Shown: positions 46,471-57,535 of the stretch, piece after piece
How positions within the stretch are numbered: the stretch's first letter is position 1
Layout: every line of letters begins with the position of its first letter
Assembly: GCA_963662175.1 (NCBI GenBank)
Contig: OY759215.1
Coordinates: 53,275,213 to 53,339,212, forward strand
DNA from: Aradus depressus
Lineage: Eukaryota; Arthropoda; Insecta; Hemiptera; Aradidae
DNA length: 64,000 nucleotides
Reading direction: 5' to 3'
The notes under the pieces: generated by a model
Told to the model about the DNA's origin: nothing
Database searches by the model: none
What the model saw: the letters and a program-made list of their open reading frames with translations, nothing else
Made by a program: the position numbers and the translations under genes

Positions 46471-48519
46471 CATTTCCTATATTAAAATTATTTATTATAT
46501 ATATATATTATTATGCCTGATAAAAAGCTTTTATCCTACCTCAGTGCAATATCAAAGTTAATATTTATATACTTTCTGAGATTTTGATGTTAAAAACTGA
46601 CCTATTCCAAAACCATTTGGACACCAGGGTTGAGAGATCATACTTCGAAACCATAAGAAGACAATGCCATATTAACAAAAATGATGGGTTGATATAGATA
46701 AGTAATGGGGAACCATCCATCATTTTAGCAGAAAATCATCTTTAAAATGTCATTTTAAAAATAAATAACAATTATCAGTAATCTGTCAGTAATTGAAAAA
46801 ATAAATCATATATTATTAAGGATTATCGTCGCCTTTTTATCTAGCCAAATATTTTTTGATAAGGAAAATAATCGTTAAAAGTTGTTTAATTTATATTTTT
46901 ATTTACTTATGTCTCTTACATTATAGGTTTAAATTTCCTATTATCTCCTAAAAAAGGAAAAAAAAATATATATATATATAGGTATATTATTTTAAAATAA
47001 AGTATACATATTTATTTTATTAATACACATTATTGTTAGTGTTATCCCGTAATATAGAATCATTCCTTCAATAGCATTACTAGGATAAAGATATGTCAGT
47101 GGGCTAATATATATGAGAATGTTAACACATAATACAAATGTGTATTGAAGTGCGTACAACGTACATTCCGCATTCGCAGTATAGAATCTAACTGAGGTTG
47201 AAAAAAATATTAGTGTTCTAAATACGCGAAACAGTAAGACTCACTCAAAGGCCGTGGATTCTCGAAAGTTTTACAAATATATTAAACAAAAATTTCAAAA
47301 TCTTGCTGAAACCCAACACTCACGTCAGATTTGAAATGGGTCAAACCCTCCTACCGCCAAGTCTTCTTAGGCTCCTTCCTTTTCCAAAGGCTAAAATCCA
47401 AAGAAGCCTACTAACTTTGGTATTCCTTCAATTCAAGTCCTCCGTCCACCAAAGACACACCTTCAGACCTCTTCATTCGCTCCCATCTCTGCCTTCGACA
47501 AGTTCCTTGTCCTTCCTTCTCCTCCTGCCTACCCCATCTCTCACTCTCCTTCCATGACTTCCTTCAAATCCTCTTTGTTCTCCAATTCCTCTTCGATAAC
47601 CATTCTTTTCCCTCTCATTAGCCCTTCCTTTGTATTTTCCTATATTTTAACAATTTTTATTATCTCTGTATTTATTTTATTCTGGGCATCATCCTCCTTT
47701 TTTCTTAATTTTTTTAATTTATCTTCTTTTCGTCTTTGTACTTTTATAAATACATTTACTTTCGTTTATTTGCCTTTTAATTAAGTTGTTTATTAAATTT
47801 TAATTTATATATATATATATATATATATATTTTTTTAATAATGATTAATGTACGGCTTTTCTCCACAGAAGCTCTAATTTAATTTTTTCATTTTCCTTCT
47901 TAGGTCTTAATGATATTTAATTGAATTGTATATTTTCTTTTTGACTTTCTATGTATTTATATGTTATTGTTAGAAGACCTCTGTCCAAGAATAAAATGTG
48001 TCTTCATTTCAAGACTGGATAATCCGTTCTTTCTTTCCTATTTCTACTTGTCAATAATATTCTAATATGAATTAAAGAAAATTTATTAGCAGAATCTTGC
48101 TCAACATTGCCAGTAAGAAAGTAACAGGTAATCTACCTAAAATCAAAGGGGGCTCCGGCTCCAAACTAAGAATCAACTTTAATTTTTCTAACGATTTTAA
48201 CCTTACATTATTTTAACAATAATCCTGTAATATAGGACTATGAAATGTGTAAAGTTTACAAGACTATAACAGAGCCGAATATCCGGGATGGTACTGATGT
48301 ATTATATAATCCCTTATGGGATTACTGAGTCCAGTAGTTAGGTTTCTCTGGCTGCTCTGTGCTTGCTCACTGTTATTAATCTTCATTGTAACTGTTGACA
48401 ACAAAAGAAATTAAAAGTACTTGTACATCTTGTGAAACATTTTGAAATAAGTCGCCACAAATTTCTTGTTATATTATTGTTGGATCGCTGGGAACTCTCT
48501 TAGTCCAATCAATGGGCTA

Positions 48520-48750
48520 AAGTCATTAGTTGGCTTACTTAGGAGATTCTGAATCCTCATACTAAATTTTTTGTCGATACATTCAATACATCGGCAGGTA
48601 ATAGGGTTTTTGGGTTGAGGCCCCTCTCTGATCCTCCCGTTGCCTTTGGCTGATTCCGCTGAAAATTAATAGGCATCATTCTTCAGGGCTTCTGTTCTGG
48701 GATACACATATAAAATTTCGTGTCACTCGTATAAAATTTCATCTTACTGT
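48520..48750 (+). repeat. Rep-B repeat piece
   Basis: 'attcaatacatcggcaggta', 'gctgattccgctgaaaatta' and 'aaaatttcgtgtcactcg'. It ends 35 bp before the next exon. Confidence 0.5.
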
Positions 48751-48787
48751 TTATTTATTTATTTTTAATGTTGTGTTTCTGTTTCAG

Positions 48788-48934
48788 GGTGGGAATGGTG
48801 GTCAGGTGTACCCAAGGCGGCTGGCTCCTTACCCCAACCCTGGGATGCACATGACCCAGAAGAGGGGGCAGTACCCCAGTCCAGGACCTGCCCCCAACAT
48901 GCAACAGCCCTTCCCACCTAACAACACTCCTCAG
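48788..48934 (+). CDS. tna: tonalli/ZMIZ exon c (Pro-rich)
   Basis: 49 codons, phase 0 both sides. The acceptor is TGTTTCAG ending at 48787. The donor is CAG|GTGGGT. It encodes GGNGGQVYPRRLAPYPNPGM, then HMTQKRGQYPSPGPAPNM and QQPFPPNNTPQ. The order Tyr-Pro..Lys-Arg..Tyr-Pro matches the GQRLPQHGYPG..GVKRTYSEVYPGQ region of ZMIZ1. The ORF stays open for 25 codons past the donor, so use of a later donor is conceivable, but the frame-preserving GTGGGT is preferred. Confidence 0.86.
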
Positions 48935-49677
48935 GTGGGTGTTCAGGTCCCATGGCGCAACTCGCTTCATTCCACCATCCAATCAATGTTAAAATTTCAG
49001 TCAAGATAAGATTTGTTACAATCCTCCTGGATAGAGAGTGAATGATGTGGAGTTGAGTATAACAGGTTTCTTAACCGACCACTCTACCACATCTTAACCA
49101 GAAATGAAAATGCGATTATGTAAATGGTGTTCATTCAAAAAATATATAAATTGGTATGATTTAATCATTTATATTTATCGGACACTTTTACTAAACGATA
49201 GGATCGGAGGAACTTTGTTTTTTTCGTGAAATTCTTGTCTTTAATCCAAAATTTTCAAATCTCTAGTCAAGTTGGCAGAAATTTTTAGTCTAGAGTTAAA
49301 GATAACAATGTTCAACGCTGATTTTTTTTTTTCACCTATTTTTATATTACTTTCTAACAATTATAATATTATATAAGGGATAAGTGAGTTTCGTAATAAC
49401 AAAGGTTTTACTTGAAAAAGAAAAGTTTGAAAATAAGTCTTTTTATACGAAATGTGGGTAATGGCGAAAACATTACCCATGCCTCTTTTCTATGAAATAT
49501 TATAAAAATATCGAAAAATGTTACTATCGTCGTGGAGATAAAGAATGGTTTATCTGGAACAACAAAATATTGATATAAAATAAAATAAATAAAATGTAGT
49601 TCGGTTTAGTCTATGTAACCACCAGAAGGGGCATATATTTACACAATATTCACGTTTTCTTCGAATTTTTAGTAAAT

Positions 49678-50051
49678 GAATTCTCCCATTGTTAACATAC
49701 GCCTGTCCTATATGGCATGGCGCCAGTTCTTCACTCACAACACGTCTACAAACATTTCAGAACAAAATTCTTCGTGTGTCTCTGAATGCACCATGGTTTA
49801 TCAGAAACAGCCAAATCCATAAGGAACTGGGAGTTCCTCGGGTCGCAGCCTATTTAAGGTCCTATTTAGATAACTACCTCGGAAGACTAGGCCTGTGTTC
49901 TGGAGCTGCCCACTGTAATCTTGCCCAGCCTATTCTCCACAGAAGGCTCAAACCAAGATTATACCGACATTATTATTAATTAATTCCATTTTATATTTTT
50001 GTGTGAAGAACCAAGATGTTCTGGTCCAAATAAAGTGTGTTGTTGTAGTTG
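49678..50051 (+). pseudogene. Jockey-like LINE tail, 5'-truncated, frame intact
   Basis: A plus frame of about 96 codons ends with a stop at 49979. It starts MLTYACPIWHGASSSLTTRL, then QTFQNKILRVSLNAPWFIRN, IHKELGVPRVAAYLRSYL and a short basic end RRLKPRLYRHYY. This is the C-terminus of a Jockey-superfamily reverse transcriptase. No in-frame stop is present, which suggests a recent insertion. The 3' UTR includes AATAAA and a GTTGTT-rich end. Duplication TTTAGTAAAT at 49668-49677 and 50052-50061. Confidence 0.86.
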
Positions 50052-50147
50052 TTTAGTAAATAAACAAATTTTAGGACTTTGCAATATTATCATGTGCAAA
50101 AATGAATACATTTTATGGTTTTCTATGTATATTATATATTTATTAAA

Positions 50148-50410
50148 GCTACATTTCTCCCATTTATGTTTTTGGTTTTTAAAACCTAGCATCAGTATAT
50201 ATAATTCATATGTTCTTTATGTCAACACCTTTTTCATATGCATAAAAATCTTCTTATAGAACATATATATTGAGTCTGTGTGTAATCAAGACAAAAGTGT
50301 TAACATGAATAAATGACAAATACATTATTGATACTGATGATGTTAGTGATTCCCGAAACGTCTGTAATTGCTAGATTATAAAAAACAAATTAATAAGTGG
50401 GAGAAATGCA
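50148..50410. mobile_element. Foldback element with GAAACGT-type right arm
   Basis: The outer ends are inverted ('tttctcccatttatg' left, 'taagtgggagaaa' right). The right arm has CTGATGATG and 'attcccgaaacgtctg'. The left arm has lost most of that part. Confidence 0.6.
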
Positions 50411-50849
50411 CAGCCACATAATTATATATTATATTAATAAATATATTATATATACATTGAAAATCTTCTTACACAACCCAAAAGGTATTTCTCGGATAGA
50501 AAAGGGATAATAATTAATAATAAAAAGGGCGCCTCCTCGTATTCATCCTATATAAGTCGCACTCAACTCGATCTCCTATAATAGGCTCTCATTCGATTTA
50601 TCATTGTGTACGTGTAGGATATTGCTGCCAGAGAAACACAATGACCGGAAACAGAGTGGGGAGTAACCTCTTCTAGTTCGATTAGAAGTGGACCGTTTTG
50701 ATTATACTAAAACGAGCTGTGATCATCCACAATTGTCTGGTCTGGATCAGTTGGTCCTACCTCTCACTCCGTCAGCTTGTATTTATAAAATATGTAATAA
50801 ATTCATTTTACACCATTCTAGTAGAACAAAAGCTTTTATTCAAATATGT

Positions 50850-50851
50850 TA

Positions 50852-50885
<34 letters not shown>
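50850..50885. repeat. (AAT)n microsatellite
   Basis: About 12 uninterrupted AAT/ATA triplets. Confidence 0.92.
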
Positions 50886-51654
50886 GGGAACTCGTTCTGT
50901 CTCATTTTAATACAGTTCTGAGCAAATGAACAAATCCTGGTAATTAGCGTAATGAATTCAATGAAAAGTTACAATAGATTTATTGTTTGAGATAACTAAA
51001 GTAGATTGTTTTCCGTTTATCCTATAAACTGAACGACACGTGTGAACCCATATATATATACTATACATACCACCAATAATTTTGATCAAGCCCAAAGGTA
51101 TGATTTTTTATTTCACAAGCCCACGTTGTTACTCACCAGATGTAAAGAAGAATCTCTATATCATATTAGAACATCGTTTAAAGGAAAAGAGTTTAAAACT
51201 CGACTTCAGGATCAAAATGTCTGAATGTATTTGTGATGGACAGAATAGAGTAATACGGAATAACGTACTTTTAAGAGACGAAAATTTGGTATTTGAGTAC
51301 GTTGTACTTCTCTGTTGAGAATTCAATATTTCCAGGCGGAAATAATTAATTATTGTTATTATGATTTTCTACAACCAATTAGGAGCATTGCTCTAACTCA
51401 GGCTGGAAATGTGACTATTCCTGGAAAATGTATATTAATGTGTAGGGTGTCCTTTATATCCGAAACTAATGGATTAATTTCAACGTAATATGGTAGACTC
51501 AGCTCCACCTAAAAATCGATCTAAATCTCCGACCTTTTGTCCATCTTATTTTCCGAATTCTGAATTAATTTTATTTTTATGGATGCTTTACTTATCTATA
51601 ATATAGATAAGCATATTATGATGCTCTTGACTAATGGTGTGTTTCTGTTTGCAG

Positions 51655-51994
51655 TATGGTGGCGGCTATGGGGCTCGTCCGAACTTCCAAGCCGGCTACC
51701 AGACGCAAGGGATGTTCCCAACGTCAGGAGGCGGAGGCGGAGGCGGGGGTGGGACTGGTCGGGGTGGGGGAATGCGACAGAATACTCCACCATACCAGTA
51801 CCCCTACCAGGTGGGAGGTGGAGGTGGTGGGGGCGGTGGAGGAGGTGGCGGGTTCACAGAGCGGGCCTCCTACCAACATAGCCCCATCCCTGGTAACCCC
51901 ACGCCACCCCTCACCCCTGCCGGCAGCATGCCGCCCTACCCCCCGGACATCAAGCCTACCTTCAACGAGCTCAAACAGCCCCTCATGCCTCCCA
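51655..51994 (+). CDS. tna: tonalli/ZMIZ exon d (poly-Gly, Pro-rich)
   Basis: Acceptor TGTTTGCAG ending at 51654, phase 0. 113 codons plus one base. It encodes YGGGYGARPNFQAGYQTQGM, then two long Gly runs separated by MRQNTPPYQYPYQV, then SYQHSPIPGNPTPPLTPAGS, MPPYPPDIKPTFNELKQP and LMPP. The PIPGNPTPPLTP block matches PLPGNPTPPMTP of ZMIZ1, and PDIKPTFNEL matches PDLKPNLNSL, which gives strong orthology. I place the donor at CCA|GTCAGT (GT at 51995). It is the only nearby donor that leaves one base, as the next exon needs, giving a Lys codon at the join. The GTATAG four bases later would break the frame. Confidence 0.88.
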
Positions 51995-53094
51995 GTCAGT
52001 ATAGTAGAGTAACTCTATTGGTCAGGCGTTCCTTTCTTAAATTGTTTTTTGGGTGACGCAAATTCTTGTTTTTTCTGAAGTCACCATGTGCTTTGTCATC
52101 CAGATTCAGACTTTTATCCCAAGGGCTGTGGGTTGGCTACTCCTCCAATTATTATGGTACTTGCAGATCTCTTCTACAGAGAAAGATGAGGATACTTGAT
52201 GAGGATATCCAGATTCGAAGATTTTTCTGCTTGTCTTCTCCTGGATATTGCTTCCTTTCGTAGTGTCTTCCTATTTCTGGGGGATTCCTATTGCATGTGG
52301 CTCCACATATAAGGTCAAGTAGCCAGCCCAATACTCTGGGGAAAAGTCTGGACGAAGGAATTTTCGAAGTTTCTAATGTTAAGGTTCAAGCAATTACATC
52401 CCCTCTTCTTTCTCTGCTTTGTTCGACTCCCATGTTGTAAATATACAAATGCATAAATTTTAGAACTGAAACTAAAAAAATGTTGCTAAAACGATGGGCG
52501 CTACTGTATGTCTTTCCTAACAGCATTTCTAGTAAGAAGGTTTGCTTTTTGATGAAAATGAGTTTATTTTTCGTTTCTCGTTTCCTCGAAAACATTTTTT
52601 ACCATAATTTCGGAATTTCTCTCATATTTATATGTGCTTGAAGTAAAAAAACATTTTACTCATCAGAATATTCATCACATATTTTACTTACTGATTGATG
52701 AGATCCATTATAAGTAACACTATGACGTGGTAAATTTTTGCCTTTTGTTTTGTGACTCATTTCGAGTTCATTGCTGTGGAATTTAGTACCGCTATTGTTT
52801 GATATTTATGGATTATCATTTAGTTTATTTATAAGTATGAGATAAACTATTATTATTTTGTGCTATCTTCATTATTCTTTAGATAATGAGAAGTTATTTT
52901 TTTATTTTTATCGCTTTCCAATGAAGCTTGAAACCTTCAACATTTTATTCTCTTGTTACTTTGCTATAAAAAATTTAAATTACTCTTCTACCAAAATAAT
53001 CTTGGAAAAGTTTTATATCTCATTTACTAAATTCCAACTTGGGTTTTATTATTTATAAGTTATTTTGGTGTTAATAAAATGTATAAATTTTCAG
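51995..53094 (+). other. tna: tonalli intron, 1.1 kb, phase 1
   Basis: No repeat family recognised; plain AT-rich intron. Read-through from exon d reaches a stop 21 codons later, before the SP-RING. Confidence 0.75.
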
Positions 53095-53230
53095 AGGATG
53101 ACGAGTTGAGGTTAACGTTTCCTGTTCGAGATGGGATCATCCTGCCTCCTTTCAGGCTAGAACACAACCTGGCCGTCAGCAACCATGTCTTCCAGCTGAA
53201 GCCAACAGTGCACCAAACCCTAATGTGGAG
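53095..53230 (+). CDS. tna: tonalli/ZMIZ exon e (conserved domain start)
   Basis: Acceptor AAATTTTCAG ending at 53094. Two bases complete the split Lys codon, then [40 protein letters not shown] and TLMWR, the last codon again split (AG|GTAATT). This is near-identical to [20 protein letters not shown] and [12 protein letters not shown] of ZMIZ1/2 and is diagnostic for the family. It opens the block just before the SP-RING that is conserved from flies to human. The acceptor is followed by a second AG two bases on; using it would shift the frame. Confidence 0.95.
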
Positions 53231-54172
53231 GTAATTGTTAAAGTTTTACTTCCCCCAGCTATACAGAGTATACATGAAGTTCAGAAATTCAACATTGAAT
53301 TTTTACAGAAATATAATTTTTTTTCGACCCCCTAATTTCAAAAATTTTAAACAAATTCCTGTCTTTATGTGTCTGTGAACACGATCACTGTCGATAGTTT
53401 GTCTATAATGATAAAATGTGTGAGAGGTCAGACTACATTTTTATTTTCCAATCTGTGGAACTTATGCACTCTTAAACTTATTCGGAATGTTGAATTTCAT
53501 AAAAATCTGACCAACAGAACTTAAAAATGTGCACAAAGCTATGACAAAGAGGGTTTTGCTTCGTTCCGCCCCAATAATTTGTGTTAATTAGAATCCCCGC
53601 ATCTCCTTTTAATTGTCATTTTGCCTAATTGTAGAAATATTGAGGGTCTGTCAAAGATAAAAGAACACACTATTCAAACGCCAATGTTTCGATATATTTT
53701 ATATCATCATCACGGCCTACAAACATGGGGGGGAATCAATATCAGAATCACAATTAAACACAATTAATGTGTTAATAAACATTACTGAACGTTAAAATAG
53801 ACATTGTAACAAGTTAAAAATTGAACCTGACTTACTATGGATAAATTAATCAACATTAAAATTAAATACAGATACAATGTTAACCTTAAACATGAACGTA
53901 CACTAATACAAATTAAAATTAAATATGAATACATTACTAAACATAAACATTTTGTAGGCCCTGATGATGATATAAAATATATCGAAACGTTGGCTTTTCA
54001 ATAGTGTTTTCTTCCATCTTTTACTGACCCTCAATATTCCTACAATTAAAATCTACAGTCGCTAATCAACATCTACATTTTGTCTAATATTTGTCTACAT
54101 TGAGCCATGTTAAGTCGTGTAATACTATTTCATTGTAAAAATAATATTGTTATTGGTTGTGTGTGTGCGTAG
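53231..54172 (+). other. tna: tonalli intron, 0.94 kb, phase 2
   Basis: Mostly a Rep-B fragment (53255-53400) and the foldback element at 53632-54045. Acceptor TGTGTGCGTAG. Confidence 0.8.
53632..54045. mobile_element. Foldback element with hammerhead-like arms
   Basis: Arms of about 90 bp (53632-53725 and 53953-54045) are inverted copies around about 230 bp of AT-rich filler. In the right arm, AGGCC precedes CTGATGA (53961-53967), then one T, a six-bp stem GATATA/TATATC with loop AAA, GAAA (53984-53987), CGTT and GGCTT, which can pair with AGGCC as stem I. The layout matches the elements at 13419 and 32840. Confidence 0.8.
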
Positions 54173-54383
54173 GTCGGACCTGGAACTACAGCTGAAGTGT
54201 TTCCACCACGAGGACCGAGCGATGAACACCAACTGGCCAGCCAGTGTGCAGGTCTCTGTCAACGCTACTCCTCTCTCCATAGATCGGGGAGAGAATAAGA
54301 CTTCTCACAAACCTCTCTACCTCAAGGAGGTGTGCCAGGCCGGTCGCAACACCATTCAGATCACCGTCTCCGCCTGCTGTTGT
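54173..54383 (+). CDS. tna: tonalli/ZMIZ exon f (conserved domain)
   Basis: One base completes the Arg codon, then 70 codons: [60 protein letters not shown] and [10 protein letters not shown]. Donor TGT|GTAAGC, phase 0. Conservation with vertebrate ZMIZ1 is very high ([34 protein letters not shown] are shared). This part resembles the PINIT-like region ahead of the SP-RING in PIAS/Siz SUMO ligases (family knowledge), where it helps position the substrate. It ends in CCC, as in ZMIZ1. Confidence 0.97.
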
Positions 54384-54635
54384 GTAAGCAATGTCAAACA
54401 ATCAAAACTATCCTTAGTTTTACTATTCACTTGAAGAATTAAGAAGAGTGATAATGATGAGCTATGAAGCAGGCGTTGACAGCGGCCCCTAGCTCTCGGG
54501 CATGTCAACGAGTACATTGCTTGTAAAATAATTTCACTACATTTATAGTACTAAATTATGCAAATTCAACAGAACAATTATCCAAAGATCATGCATGTAG
54601 CAGTGATTTTTTTGAATATATATAGAGAGGGTGAC

Positions 54636-54839
54636 AAGGCCAAAGGGCATAACCCCAATTAATGAATTTTACAGAAAAGTAAAAAAAAAACTGCTTAAAG
54701 ATAATTATTATTTTATATTGAAGTCATTACTTAAATGCATGTGTTCATTATAATATTTTGGGAAGTTTCGAGTAATCAATAGAAGAAAATAAAATATATA
54801 AGGATTCTGCCTTTTTTTAGGGTTATGCCCTTTGGCCTT
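54636..54839. mobile_element. MITE with GGCCAAAGGGCATAACCC ends, copy 1
   Basis: Left 'aaggccaaagggcataaccc' (54636-54655) and right 'gggttatgccctttggcctt' (54820-54839) are perfect 20-bp terminal inverted repeats. The interior is about 164 bp of AT-rich noncoding DNA. Superfamily not assigned because the target duplication is unclear. Confidence 0.8.
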
Positions 54840-54937
54840 TACATTATATATTATATAATACAAATATTGTTTTTCAGTGAAACTATTAATAATTGAATGA
54901 ATAAAACAAACTTTTTTTTTTTTAATATTGTCTATTC

Positions 54938-55119
54938 TATGTCAGGTACTCGTTAAAGACCCTGCCCTAGGTGAATAAAGATGTAGGGTAGACAAAATTT
55001 AGGACTCCCACAGTAGAGTCGGGCTCATGTCCACCAGAGTGACGAAAGAGCGCTCTGGTAGTGGGCGATATGACCTCGTAGTTAAAGACCGGGCATGAGT
55101 CATAAAACCTAACCTAACC
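54938..55119 (+). mobile_element. tRNA-derived SINE, strongly 5'-truncated, young
   Basis: Only the last 182 bp ('tatgtcaggtactcgttaaa' to 'cataaaacctaacctaacc'). A perfect 12-bp duplication TATTGTCTATTC at 54926-54937 and 55120-55131. It inserted in a sequence resembling the end of the foldback element at 46340. Confidence 0.9.
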
Positions 55120-55142
55120 TATTGTCTATTCCAAAATAAAAG

Positions 55143-55775
55143 AATACATATAATAACGATCGGCATTACATTATCGTCAGGTTTAGTTATAAAAAAGAGT
55201 TACTTGAGTGGGAACCTTTCTTATAGATACATTAATTAGGTAGGTAAGAAGTGGTTGGAAACCAAGGGGAATTTCTAGTTAAAATTCGAACCTCAGTTTG
55301 TTTTATTTATTCCAATATTAATAATTTAATTGAAAAACAAAGTGTTATATAATATATAATGTAAAGCCCAGTGGGCATAAACATCAAAAAAGGCAGAACC
55401 CATATATTTTTTTATTTTCTTCTATTGCTTTTTTGTTTTCTTCTATTGATTACTCCAAATTGATCCTCCAAACTTCTCAAAATATTATAATGAACATATG
55501 AATTTAAGTAATAACTTCAATATAAAATAATAATTATCTTTAGGCATAGTTATTCTCTTCTCCTTTAAAATTGATGGATTGAGGGTTATGCTCTTTTGAC
55601 TTTACCGTAGATATATATTCGAGTTAGTCTTAGTTAAACTCAGTTAGATCAGTGCGAACCACTTCCTTGCCTACCTGATGTCCCTATAGGAATGATTCTC
55701 ACTCAGCTAACTTATCTTAGATTATAACTAAACCTGAGGACGGTTTATTGCCGAAATCGGTAGTTATATATGAGG
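55143..55775. mobile_element. Foldback element with hammerhead-like right arm
   Basis: The left piece 'gatcggcattac..tcgtcaggtttagttataa' (55157-55192) recurs inverted at 55723-55763 ('ttataactaaacctgaggac' then 'gccgaaatcgg'). The right arm has CTGAGGA (55734-55740), C, GG-loop-CC, GAAA. A MITE copy lies inside. Confidence 0.6.
55366..55606. mobile_element. MITE with GGCCAAAGGGCATAACCC-type ends, diverged copy 2
   Basis: Left 'gtaaagcccagtgggcataa' and right 'gggttatgctcttttgacttt' are decayed inverted ends. The interior is the reverse of copy 1 at 54636 ('tcttctattgattactcc', 'ataatgaacatatg'). Confidence 0.7.
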
Positions 55776-56922
55776 AGTTTGGAGTCAGAGCGGACCAACC
55801 CACAATATTTCGGAAAATGAGTTATTACCATCCTGATGTTGGCATAGGTTCCCTTTTTTCAAAACCAGTGTGGATCACTTAGTTTCTTCACTTCAGTGAT
55901 AGATAGCAGCACTTTAGTCCACAAATATTTTGTGCTTATATTTTCAAAGTCACAATGGATCATACGGCATTCAAAAACTTTATAGAACACAAAAAGGGAT
56001 CTTTCATCCAATACTATTCTAAAATTTCAAATATAAATAAATATTTGGGGCCCATTTATGGAGATAAACAAAATGTACTCAATTTTCAATTGCCATTTTC
56101 TTCCTGTTCAGTTTCAACCAGTTGGTCCGCTCTGGCTCCAACCTCCTCATATATATACGAGAAATATGAAGGGTCGGGGGAAAAAAAACAGTCAATTTTT
56201 TTCCGAACTGAGGAAAACGCAAATTAAAGTTTGAAACTTCATAGCATCATTTCTTTGGGTTTTAAAAATCCGGCTCTTGATGGAAATTCAAGGTTTCAAA
56301 GTTGTACAATTTCAAAAAATTCGTTGAAAACTCTCTTCTTAAGAGGAAAAAACCTGGTAAGTCAAGACAAATCAAGTGAGGCATGCAATTCACATAAAAC
56401 TGAGACTAGCACCAGCAATATCAAATATAAATGTTATGTTGTAATAGTGTTCACTCACTTATATTAATTTGTGGGGTAGTTTACTATAAAACTTCTTAGC
56501 CCCAGGAAGACAGAACCTCATTAAGATTTGAATATCGTTCAATTTCGCACGGGAAATCGGGAGGCGGCCTACATTGAACAACAAACTTTACGTTACTATA
56601 ATAAGATATTGGTCATTCATAATAAAGTAGAAGTGCAACATCATCTGACAATCATCCATAATACTTGAAACTACTATTGTCAAGGGAAATAAAATGAAAT
56701 ATTAAAAAAGTTTATTTGTCTTATTCATTTATTTTTATATACTAAATAAAGAAAGGTATAGTATTCATCTCTACTAAAGAACACTGTAAAATTTTGATAA
56801 AAAAAGCTTTTTCACTTTTTATTATTTTTTATGGCTAGGTATCAATTTTTGGTAGACTTATGTATAAGTTTTCCCCCCTTCTTGTATTAGTAATCCATGT
56901 TTAAATGTGTATACCTTTCCAG

Positions 56923-57114
56923 AGTCACCTGTTCGTACTGCAGCTGGTGCACAGGCCGAGTGTGCGGAGCGTGCTACAGGGCCTCTTGCGGAAGAGGCTC
57001 CTCACGGCCGATCACTGTATAGCCAAGATCAAGAGGAACTTCAGCAACACCTCCTCCACCAACTCCTCCTACAACTGTGTCGACAAAGACCCCGTCGAAC
57101 AAACCGCCCTTAAG
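56923..57114 (+). CDS. tna: tonalli/ZMIZ exon g (pre-RING domain)
   Basis: 64 codons, phase 0 both sides. Acceptor CTTTCCAG ending at 56922, donor AAG|GTACCA. It encodes [60 protein letters not shown] and TALK. ZMIZ1 has [20 protein letters not shown] and [20 protein letters not shown] at the same place, so this is almost residue-for-residue. The Ser/Asn-rich piece is a variable linker in the family. It joins directly to the SP-RING exon. Confidence 0.97.
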
Positions 57115-57209
57115 GTACCAGTCAATCAATTTGTCAGTTTATTTATTTTCCGTACTTGCTAGAAGCTAAATTAGTTCTTTAAAAAAATTCTGCCAATTAA
57201 TAACAATAA

Positions 57210-57535
57210 TAATATTTAGTGATTGTGACTCAAGCCCTTTAACTTTGAGGCCACATCGCCTTCTACTGTCGCCCAGGTGGACATGAACCCTAATCTACAG
57301 TGGGAGTCCTAAATTTTGTCTTCCCAGGTTTAGTTACCAAAAGTAGAGGTGTTTAACGAGTACCTGATATCGTACAAGCTCATGACCATCGCTTAACGTC
57401 CCATCCGAAGGACGGTAAACTCAAGTCTTTTTCAGCTCCCAGAAAGAAAAAAATCTTAGGGCCTTGACCGTGTTTCGAACACGTAATCTTGAGCTTAGTA
57501 GACAAGGACGCTACCTCTGAGCAACCGGCGCTTAA
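57210..57535 (-). mobile_element. Old SINE copy, near full length
   Basis: 'agtgattgtgactcaagccc' to 'gcaaccggcgctt', with diverged box B 'gtgtttcgaacacgtaatc'. Confidence 0.72.

Larger units (their letters stand above)
46111..48787 (+). other. tna: tonalli intron, 2.7 kb
   Basis: Contains a foldback element at 46340-46470, a CT-rich stretch at 47330-47790 that looks like a LINE or transcript 3' UTR, a TA run at 47806-47830, and a Rep-B copy at 48520-48750. No other exon seen. Confidence 0.7.
48935..51654 (+). other. tna: tonalli intron, 2.7 kb
   Basis: Holds a Jockey-like LINE tail, a foldback element and an AAT microsatellite (50850-50885). The rest is AT-rich without recognisable features. 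Confidence 0.7.
54384..56922 (+). other. tna: tonalli intron, 2.5 kb
   Basis: Contains two copies of a 'ggccaaagggcataaccc' MITE in opposite orientations, a truncated young SINE and a foldback element. 55800-56900 shows no recognised feature; its ORFs at 55955-56467 have no similarity that I know. Confidence 0.75.

Noticed and set aside
51579..51881. Arg/Trp-rich ORF over exon d
   Set aside because: Wrong frame over the poly-Gly tract; only the frame of 51655 matches ZMIZ.
55955..56467. Two ORFs of 90 and 78 codons as extra exons
   Set aside because: No similarity to ZMIZ, and the flanking exons f and g already join in frame matching the family sequence.
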